NCBI GenBank assembly: GCA_016720465.1
Contig: JADKKO010000004.1
Coordinates: forward strand, 1,612,001 to 1,676,000
From: Holophagaceae bacterium
GTDB lineage: Bacteria > Acidobacteriota > Holophagae > Holophagales > Holophagaceae
Length of the DNA: 64,000 bases
Reading direction: 5' to 3'
Every line of letters begins with the position of its first letter. The first letter of the stretch is position 1. Shown in pieces: positions 8,010 to 13,712 of the stretch. The translations under genes were made by a program, and so were the position numbers. The notes beneath the pieces were generated by a model. It saw only the letters and a program-made list of their open reading frames with translations, made no database searches and was not told the origin of the DNA.

Positions 8010-8966
8010 TCAGTACCCCCGCCCGCGGTCCACCACGTTCAGGACGGGCCGGCCCTCGGCGAAGCGGTGCAGGCTGTCGAGAATGTCCGGGATCAGATCC
8101 TTCGGCGTGGAGGGACCGCTGTGGTGGGGGGTGACGGTGACCTTCGGGTGGCGCCACAAGGGAGAGCTGGAGGGCAGGGGTTCTTCCAGGAACACATCCA
8201 ACACCGCCCGGCCCAGGTTGCCTGAATCGAGGGCTGCGAGCAGGTCTTCCTCCCTCACCAGATCGCCGCGGCCGACGTTGATGAGGGTCAGGTTGGAATT
8301 CCCGTGGCTCAGGAAGCGCGCATCCACCAGGCCGCGGGTCTCGGGGGTGGAAGGGGCCGCGAGCACCAGGCAGCGGGCCGCGGGCAGCAGTTCCGGCAAT
8401 CCATCCGGGGTCCGCAACGGGAATTCGCCATCCTCCCGGGCGTTCCGCACCAGGCCGGTGACATCCATTCCCAGCTCTCGCAGGGCCCGGCCGATCTGTC
8501 TCCCGATGCGGCCGAAACCCAGCACCAGCGCGCTCTTGCCGCCGAGGTCCTCGGGGATGAGCTTGGGATTCCAGTGGACCTCCGCCTGCGCGCGGGCGCA
8601 TCCCTCCAGCCGCTGCGCCTCGCTGAGCAGGTGCCCGCAGACGTAGCGCGCCATCCAGAACCCGAAGTGGCCGTCAGCCCGGGAGATGGGAATCTGAACG
8701 GGCAGTTCGGGGTGGGCTACCAGGTGGTCCATCCCCGCGCCGCTGTTCTGCACCCAGGCGAGCCTGGGCATCCCGGCGGCCAGGCCGGCCGGAAGCTGCC
8801 AGCAAAAAAGCGCTTCGGCTTCCGCCAGCCAGGCCGGGTCGATGGAGGCCCAGTCCCGTGGATGGGCGCCCCGGATGTCGAGGCGGGGCTCGGCCTCCTT
8901 CAATGTCGGAACCCATTCCGCAAAACGATGGTGGATGACTGCGAGCTTGCGCCCAGGATTGCCCAT
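8010..8966 (-). CDS. D-2-hydroxyacid dehydrogenase (glyoxylate/hydroxypyruvate reductase type)
   Basis: 318 residues. NAD-binding G-F-G-R-I-G-R-Q-I-G near residue 150, then I-N-V-G-R-G-D-L-V with the substrate Arg of the family, and a distal H in V-T-V-T-P-H-H-S-G preceded by D-V-F-x-E-E-P-L-P-x-x-S-P-L-W. Layout and length match GhrA-like reductases, which reduce glyoxylate or hydroxypyruvate. No ribosome site is clear before the ATG. It stands alone between the DUF2911 pair and the small Cys-rich gene. Confidence 0.88.
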   Translation of the reverse strand: MGNPGRKLAVIHHRFAEWVPTLKEAEPRLDIRGAHPRDWASIDPAWLAEAEALFCWQLPAGLAAGMPRLAWVQNSGAGMDHLVAHPELPVQIPISRADGHFGFWMARYVCGHLLSEAQRLEGCARAQAEVHWNPKLIPEDLGGKSALVLGFGRIGRQIGRALRELGMDVTGLVRNAREDGEFPLRTPDGLPELLPAARCLVLAAPSTPETRGLVDARFLSHGNSNLTLINVGRGDLVREEDLLAALDSGNLGRAVLDVFLEEPLPSSSPLWRHPKVTVTPHHSGPSTPKDLIPDILDSLHRFAEGRPVLNVVDRGRGY

Positions 8967-9078
8967 GGATCCAAGATTCCCGAATTAGCGGCTGGGGGGA
9001 AGATTCGATTTTTTGTTACAGATCACATCGGATTCCTGGAATGCTATTTAACGATGGGCCGATGCCCAAGGAGGATTC

Positions 9079-9291
9079 ATGAAGAAGCTCGTACTCACCG
9101 CCCTGGTCGCTGCCTTCGCCGTGTCTGGTTTCGCCGGTGACACCAAGAAGTGCGATCCCGCGAATTGCAAAGACAAGGCCTGCACCGAGAAGGCTGACAA
9201 GAAGGCCTGCAAGGAAGCTTGCAAGGATGCCTGCAAGGACAAGAAAGCCTGCGAAAAGAAGCCCGAAGCCGCCAAGGCTCCGAAGGCCTGA
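9079..9291 (+). CDS. Small exported Cys/Lys-rich protein
   Basis: 70 residues, unknown family. Residues 1-19 are a classic signal peptide (M-K-K-L-V-L-T-A-L-V-A-A-F-A-V-S-G-F-A). The mature 50 residues contain seven Cys (25, 30, 35, 44, 48, 52, 58) and about 17 Lys, with C-K-E-A-C-K-D-A-C-K-D repeats giving Cys every four residues on a helix face, then a Lys/Ala/Pro tail. A strong AAGGAGG ribosome site precedes the ATG and a strong terminator follows, so it is a single-gene transcript. Spaced Cys suggests metal binding or disulfide cross-linking in the periplasm; this is inference. Confidence 0.75.
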   Translation: MKKLVLTALVAAFAVSGFAGDTKKCDPANCKDKACTEKADKKACKEACKDACKDKKACEKKPEAAKAPKA

Positions 9292-9311
9292 TTTCCGACA
9301 ACAGGTCCAAC

Positions 9312-9348
9312 CCGCATGGCTGAATCCTCGGCCATGCGGTTTTTTTTT
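9312..9348 (+). terminator. Strong intrinsic terminator
   Basis: CCGCATGGC (9312-9320), a ten-base loop, GCCATGCGG (9331-9339) and nine T residues (9340-9348). The perfect nine-pair stem and T-run end the Cys-rich gene. The T-run overlaps the stop codon of convergent lipA. Confidence 0.92.
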
Positions 9349-10240
9349 AGGCCGAGGCAGGCTCTAGGCTTTCCCTCGCGTGGTAGCTGCTCCGCACCAG
9401 CGGGCCGCTTTCCACACGCTGGAAGCCCATTTCCAGGCCCTTCCGGCGGTACATGTCGAATTCCTCAGGGTCCACATAGCGGTGGAGCGGCAGGTGCGAC
9501 CGGGTCGGCGGCAAATACTGGCCCAGGGTGGCGATGTCCACGCTGGCGGCGCGCCAATCCTTCATCAGCTCCAGCACCTGTCCGGGGGTCTCGCCAAGGC
9601 CCACCATGATGCCGCTCTTGGTGCGCAGGCCGGGATGCGATGAGTCCCGGCGCGAAGCCGCCCGGCGCAGGACCGTCATGGATTGCTCGTAGTCCGCGTC
9701 TGGACGCACGCGTTTGTAGAGATGAGGCACCGTTTCCACGTTGTGGTTGAGCACTTCAGGGCGGGCCGCCAACACGGCATCCAGCGCCTGGCCGTCGCCG
9801 CGGAAATCGGGGATCAGGACTTCCACGCCGCAACCCTTGTTCAAAGAATGAATCCAGCGAATGGTATCCGCGATGTGCGCTGCGCCCCCATCCGGCAGAT
9901 CATCGCGGTTCACCGATGTCACCACCGCGAACACAAGGTTGAGCGAGGCCACGGCTTCGGCCACCCGCTGGGGTTCCTCGGGGTCCAGACCACCGGGCTT
10001 GCCTTTGCCCACGCTGCAAAATCCGCAATGCCGCGTGCAGATGTCTCCCATCAGCATGAAGGTGGCCGTGCGATGCACCCCCCAGCATTCGTGCAGATTG
10101 GGGCACCGGGCCTCCTCGCAGACGGTGACAAGCTGCTTTCCGCGCATCAGGGCGGCGACCTCGTCCACGACTTCGGGGGCCGGGATGCGGATCTTCAACC
10201 AATCGGGGCGCTTGCCGGGGAGGACAGGGGGGCGGGCCAT
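9347..10240 (-). CDS. lipA: Lipoyl synthase
   Basis: 297 residues, typical length. Auxiliary cluster motif C-E-E-A-R-C-P-N-L-H-E-C-W (CX4CX5C), radical SAM motif C-T-R-H-C-G-F-C, and the C-terminal R-S-S-Y-H serine ligand motif are all present. It inserts two sulfurs into octanoyl groups on the lipoyl domains of 2-oxoacid dehydrogenases and the glycine cleavage system. GGAGA precedes the ATG by about nine bases. LipB is not adjacent. A perfect inverted repeat lies just upstream. Confidence 0.97.
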   Translation of the reverse strand: MARPPVLPGKRPDWLKIRIPAPEVVDEVAALMRGKQLVTVCEEARCPNLHECWGVHRTATFMLMGDICTRHCGFCSVGKGKPGGLDPEEPQRVAEAVASLNLVFAVVTSVNRDDLPDGGAAHIADTIRWIHSLNKGCGVEVLIPDFRGDGQALDAVLAARPEVLNHNVETVPHLYKRVRPDADYEQSMTVLRRAASRRDSSHPGLRTKSGIMVGLGETPGQVLELMKDWRAASVDIATLGQYLPPTRSHLPLHRYVDPEEFDMYRRKGLEMGFQRVESGPLVRSSYHARESLEPASA

Positions 10241-10261
10241 TCAATGATTCTCCAGGGAGTT

Positions 10262-10276
10262 GTTGCAATACGCAAC
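10262..10276. promoter_or_regulatory. Perfect inverted repeat upstream of lipA
   Basis: GTTGC-AATAC-GCAAC, a perfect 5-5-5 dyad, 22 bases upstream of the lipA start and far upstream of the divergent cytochrome gene. Position fits an operator over the lipA promoter, but the cognate regulator is unknown and it could be chance. Confidence 0.35.
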
Positions 10277-10499
10277 GAGGTGGGGTCCGCGAAGGAGGCA
10301 TCCCGAGGCCAGGCGCTTGGCCGAATCCGAATCCATGCCGCCAGATATCATGGGAATGAATGGTTTTGTGAACTGTGACGAAATACCGGCTGCTTGGCCC
10401 TTCTCTTGCCACTTCCCAGGGTGTAGAAATTTAGAAGGCCACAAGCTCAACCGGCAACCACCCCCTTGCCTATTCAGGCAGGCTTTTCTAGAGGTACTC

Positions 10500-10772
10500 A
10501 TGCGCCGCACTCAACTCGCCCTTCTCGCCGCCGCCGCGATTCTCGCCGTGGCCGGCCCCGCCGATGCCAAGCTTCCCTATGTGAAGAAGGCCAAGGATCT
10601 CGGCTTCACCTACATCCAGAACTGCGCGTCCTGCCACGTCGACAAGATGCCGAAGAAGGAAGCGAAGGGCGAACCCTTCGGCGAAGTCGGCAAATGGCTG
10701 ATGGCCCAGAAGGCCAAGAACAAGGCCGCCGAAGTGGATGTGGCTTGGCTGAAGGACTACAAAGCCAAGTGA
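10500..10772 (+). CDS. Small periplasmic mono-heme c-type cytochrome
   Basis: 90 residues. Signal peptide M-R-R-T-Q-L-A-L-L-A-A-A-A-I-L-A-V-A ending at A-D-A, then one heme motif C-A-S-C-H at about residues 41-45. A Met in the following D-K-M-P-K could be the distal ligand. The rest is Lys-rich. An AGAGG lies six bases before the ATG. Likely an electron carrier; maturation would use the ResB/CcsA system encoded at 46-49 kb. The 230 bases upstream hold no gene. Confidence 0.8.
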   Translation: MRRTQLALLAAAAILAVAGPADAKLPYVKKAKDLGFTYIQNCASCHVDKMPKKEAKGEPFGEVGKWLMAQKAKNKAAEVDVAWLKDYKAK

Positions 10773-10825
10773 CCGTCCGCTTCCGTCATGAAGCACTGAT
10801 GGCTTGAATGGCGGATTGAAAGACC

Positions 10826-10871
10826 GGACCCGGCAGATTCCGATGAAGGAATCCGCCGGGTCCGCTTTTTT
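10826..10871 (+). terminator. Intrinsic terminator after the cytochrome gene
   Basis: GGACCCGGC (10826-10834) pairs with GCCGGGTCC (10855-10863); inner bases GATTCC/GGAATC extend the stem; six T residues follow at 10866-10871. The minus-strand lipoprotein gene ends just beyond it. Confidence 0.85.
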
Positions 10872-10896
10872 GTTCCCAGGCTGCCGGTTGGGGGCC

Positions 10897-11640
10897 CTAG
10901 TTGCTGAGCTTGGCGTCCTCGACGATCACGGCGTAGGTGTATCCCGATCCGAAATCCTTGTTGACCCTCACGATGCCCTTCACCAGGACCACATCGCCGA
11001 CTTTGGCCGTGCCCTGGGTGGTGATGGTGAGGTCATTGTCGCCTTTGCCGGCATTGCCGCTTCCATCGCGGAGATGGATCCAGTTCTTGCTCATGACCTG
11101 GGAGGTGAACTTCACGACCTTGCCGCGGACGGACACCGGCTTTTCCTTCAACTCCGTTTTTTGAGCATGGATCTCGGCGACGGTCCGCGCATCCGGGCCC
11201 GTTGCCTTGTCCACCTTCACATCCGGAACGCCGTCGGGCCCCTTGGCCGCCGCAGCGTGCTGCATGGCTGGATTGGCAGAGGCCGCAGGAGCCTCCAGGG
11301 TGCCGAAGAACACCACATCGAATTTCCGCTTCAGCGTCTTCGATTCGAAGTTGTCCATCTGCATGGGATTGAAGACGGTGACCTCAGCGCCCTTCGCGAG
11401 CTTGGTCTCCGGCACCGCCGCCCAGACTTCACCTTTGGCGCTCTGGATTTTGAGGTAGCTGTAAGGCGAAGCATCGATCCGTTCGAGGAGCTTGCCCGTC
11501 AGGTTGTTGGCCGGGGCCGGGGCCATGGCCGGGGCGGCGGCAGCTTTGGCTGCCTCAGCCTGGGCCGCGGTCGGCGGATTGTTTCTTTGGCATCCCGCTA
11601 GCGCCGCAAGGGCGAGGAGAAGAGCTGGAAATGGGCGCAT
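10897..11640 (-). CDS. OB-fold-like lipoprotein
   Basis: 247 residues from ATG 11640 (GGAG nine bases upstream). Lipobox L-A-A-L-A-G-C at residues 11-17. After an Ala/Pro linker there are two related beta-rich segments: one around Y-S-Y-L-K-I-Q-S-A-K-G-E-V-W-A-A-V-P and one with V-S-V-R-G-K-V-V-K-F and W-I-H-L-R-D-G-S-G. The second resembles the OB-fold nucleotide-binding-like domain found in NrfJ-related and DNA-binding lipoproteins. Probably periplasmic membrane-anchored; ligand unknown. Confidence 0.7.
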   Translation of the reverse strand: MRPFPALLLALAALAGCQRNNPPTAAQAEAAKAAAAPAMAPAPANNLTGKLLERIDASPYSYLKIQSAKGEVWAAVPETKLAKGAEVTVFNPMQMDNFESKTLKRKFDVVFFGTLEAPAASANPAMQHAAAAKGPDGVPDVKVDKATGPDARTVAEIHAQKTELKEKPVSVRGKVVKFTSQVMSKNWIHLRDGSGNAGKGDNDLTITTQGTAKVGDVVLVKGIVRVNKDFGSGYTYAVIVEDAKLSN

Positions 11641-11780
11641 CGGCGAAACTCCATGAGAAATGGATTGTTGCGGGCTGGACTCCCCGCTCTTCCCAGAATA
11701 AACCATTCCGGCCCCCGGACTCCTGAGATGGGCATCACATGCCTTTTTGTTCCCGTCCCGGGGATTGGATGCCGCTGCGC

Positions 11781-11793
11781 TACAATCGTCCCA
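11781..11793 (+). promoter_or_regulatory. -10-like TACAAT six bases before scpA
   Basis: TACAAT at 11781-11786, six bases, then ATG at 11793. No purine-rich ribosome site is present. A transcript from this hexamer would start at the A of the ATG (leaderless). Confidence 0.5.
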
Positions 11794-12596
11794 TGCCTGA
11801 ACTGCCTGCCCCTGAGCCCCTGCTTGAGCCCCTGCAAGCCCCGGCTGCCCCCTCGCGGATCTTTGAACCCCCGAAAGGTTTCGAGACCAAATTCAGGGAT
11901 CTGCCCCTGCACTTGTCGGCCTTCGAGGGCCCCCTGGACCTGCTGCTGCACCTGATCCGGGAGCAGAAGCTGGACATCGTGAATCTACCCATGGCGGACG
12001 TCACGCGGCAATACATGGACTACCTCCTGCTCATGGAGGAATTGAACATCGAGATCGCTTCGGAATTTGTGGCCATGGCGGCCCAGTTGCTCCAGATCAA
12101 GTCGAGGCTGATGCTGCCCCGCGCTCCCCAGGGATTGGGGGAACCGGATCCCCGCGAGGACCTCATCCAAAGGCTGCTGGATTATCAACAGGTCAAGGAA
12201 GCCGCAAGGGAACTCTCCGCCCGGGAATCCGCCTGGCAGTCCGTGGTCTACACCAAAGGGCTGGATATCCAGGAGCATGCCCGCACCGAGGAGGAGCCGA
12301 TCCGCGCGACGCTGTTCGACCTCCTTTCCGCCTATCGGGATGCTCTGAAACGCCTGCTGCCGCCGCCTCCGGTGGAATTCCGCACACCGCCCAAGAGCAT
12401 CGAACAGCGCATCCAGGAAGTCCTCGCGCAGCTTGCGGACCACGGCTGGAAGCCTTTCGCAGGCCTGCTGGCCGACGCGCTGACCCGCGAAGAACTGGTG
12501 CTGACCTTCCTGGCCCTGCTGGAATTGGTGCGCACGGGGCGGATCAACCTGGTCCAGGTCGAGGCCTTCGGCGAGATCCGCGTGCAAGCGGCCTAG
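11793..12596 (+). CDS. scpA: Segregation and condensation protein A
   Basis: 267 residues. The kleisin N-domain is clear: F-E-G-P-L-D-L-L-L-H-L-I-R-E-Q-K-L-D-I, then I-A-S-E-F-V-x-M-A-A-x-L-L-x-I-K-S-R-x-L-L-P. A Pro/Glu-rich N-terminal extension of about 35 residues is unusual. The C-terminal winged-helix region (F-L-A-L-L-E-L-V) binds the SMC head. ScpA bridges SMC heads and recruits ScpB in chromosome condensation. ScpB is not the next gene; instead two membrane proteins follow ten bases downstream. Confidence 0.92.
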   Translation: MPELPAPEPLLEPLQAPAAPSRIFEPPKGFETKFRDLPLHLSAFEGPLDLLLHLIREQKLDIVNLPMADVTRQYMDYLLLMEELNIEIASEFVAMAAQLLQIKSRLMLPRAPQGLGEPDPREDLIQRLLDYQQVKEAARELSARESAWQSVVYTKGLDIQEHARTEEEPIRATLFDLLSAYRDALKRLLPPPPVEFRTPPKSIEQRIQEVLAQLADHGWKPFAGLLADALTREELVLTFLALLELVRTGRINLVQVEAFGEIRVQAA

Positions 12597-12605
12597 AGGA
12601 GCGGT

Positions 12606-13169
12606 ATGGAACCCATGGATCCCGGTCTCGTGGAGGAATTGCGCAAGCATGTGGCCATGGCCCGTGTGATCGGCTTCTCCCTCTGCTTCCTGGCGCCGGC
12701 CATCTACCTGCTGCTGCTGGTCCAAATGGCGTTCCATGGGAATCCCCGGCCGCTGGTGGCCGGGTTCCATTCGGTGCCCTGGGGCGATCTTCGGATCATC
12801 GTCCTGTCCATGGCCGGCCTGGCCCTCCTGGCTGCGGGCCCCTACCTGGTCCATCGGTTCTGGGCCCGGGCGAACGCGGCTGAGACAGCTGAAGGAGTCT
12901 TCGCGAATCTCCGCGCCGGCCATATCCTCCATTGCGCAATGCTCGAATCGGTCGCGATTTTCGGCCTGGTATTGGGCTTCACGGTGGGCACCGGGGCGGG
13001 TCCCGTCTGCCTGGTCATGTCGCTGGTTCCGCCGGTGGGCTACCTGTTGTTCGTGCCGGGGGCGCGGCCGCGGCTGCGCCTGCTCTCGCTCCGGGCCGCG
13101 GGGCTTCCCGGAGGGCGCCTCGCTGGCCCGACGGACCTCCATCAGGGAGATGGCCGTGGCGCGCCTTGA
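12606..13169 (+). CDS. Four-TM membrane protein, unknown
   Basis: 187 residues. Hydrophobic helices near 18-43, 62-83, 108-128 and 132-150; short R-L-R-L-L tail. GAGGAG lies before the ATG, ten bases after scpA, so it is probably cotranscribed. No known family. It resembles the next gene in length, helix spacing and in the first helix (G-F-S-L-C-F-L-A-P versus G-L-T-L-C-V-F-W-P), suggesting an old tandem duplication. Confidence 0.65.
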   Translation: MEPMDPGLVEELRKHVAMARVIGFSLCFLAPAIYLLLLVQMAFHGNPRPLVAGFHSVPWGDLRIIVLSMAGLALLAAGPYLVHRFWARANAAETAEGVFANLRAGHILHCAMLESVAIFGLVLGFTVGTGAGPVCLVMSLVPPVGYLLFVPGARPRLRLLSLRAAGLPGGRLAGPTDLHQGDGRGAP

Positions 13170-13626
13170 AGATGCGGACCTAGACGCCCTGCATCGCGCT
13201 TATCGCTGGGCCTACCTGGCCGGATTGACGCTTTGTGTTTTCTGGCCCTTGATGCTGCAACTGGCGTTCACCGAATTCATCGCGCCAGGGCAGAACCCGC
13301 CTGATGGAGTCGTCAAGCAATTGGGCTACACCTTCACCGGCCTGGTGCTGCTCTGCGCGGCCTTCGTGACCTGGCGGTCAGGCAAGGTCCGGGCTGGCTT
13401 CTGCGCCTTAGCCGCCGCAGCCAGGCCCAGGGCGATGGCCCGGGAAATCCTGCTCTATTCGGCGCTCTTCGAGGTGAGCTGCTTTTTCGGTTTGGCCTAT
13501 TGGGCCCTGGCGGGGCATGAAGGCGTGCGCTTCGCCCGCAGCTTCATCGTGCTCACCAGCATCATGTTCTTCTGCTTCGTGCCGCGTTTCGACGCATGGC
13601 GCCGCGCCGCCGAAGGCGAGGCCTGA
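13150..13626 (+). CDS. Four-TM membrane protein, paralogue of the preceding gene
   Basis: 158 residues from ATG 13150, which overlaps the previous gene by 20 bases and has GGGAGA immediately upstream. Four helices, each pair separated by a short charged loop, with R-x-M-A-R-E-I-L-L-Y matching R-A-G-H-I-L-H-C in the neighbour. Function unknown; the pair may form a hetero-oligomer, which is inference. Confidence 0.6.
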   Translation: MAVARLEDADLDALHRAYRWAYLAGLTLCVFWPLMLQLAFTEFIAPGQNPPDGVVKQLGYTFTGLVLLCAAFVTWRSGKVRAGFCALAAAARPRAMAREILLYSALFEVSCFFGLAYWALAGHEGVRFARSFIVLTSIMFFCFVPRFDAWRRAAEGEA

Positions 13627-13662
13627 ACGATCCGCTTATTCGGGCGGCATGGCCAAGTTGTT

Positions 13663-13692
13663 TTGTCGCGTGGGCCGACTCAAGGTTATGCT
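13663..13692 (+). promoter_or_regulatory. Candidate promoter for the repeat protein gene
   Basis: TTGTCG (13663-13668), an 18-base spacer and TATGCT (13687-13692), about 20 bases before the ATG at 13713. Resembles a housekeeping sigma site. Confidence 0.4.
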
Positions 13693-13712
13693 TGGTGACT
13701 CTTACTGCTCCC

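Noticed and set aside
10241..10499. Cyclic-di-GMP (GEMM) riboswitch before the cytochrome gene
   Set aside because: The conserved GEMM core blocks could not be found; only a small dyad is there.
13130..13169. Frameshift between the two overlapping membrane protein genes
   Set aside because: Both frames give complete four-helix proteins and the second has its own RBS and ATG; they are separate genes.
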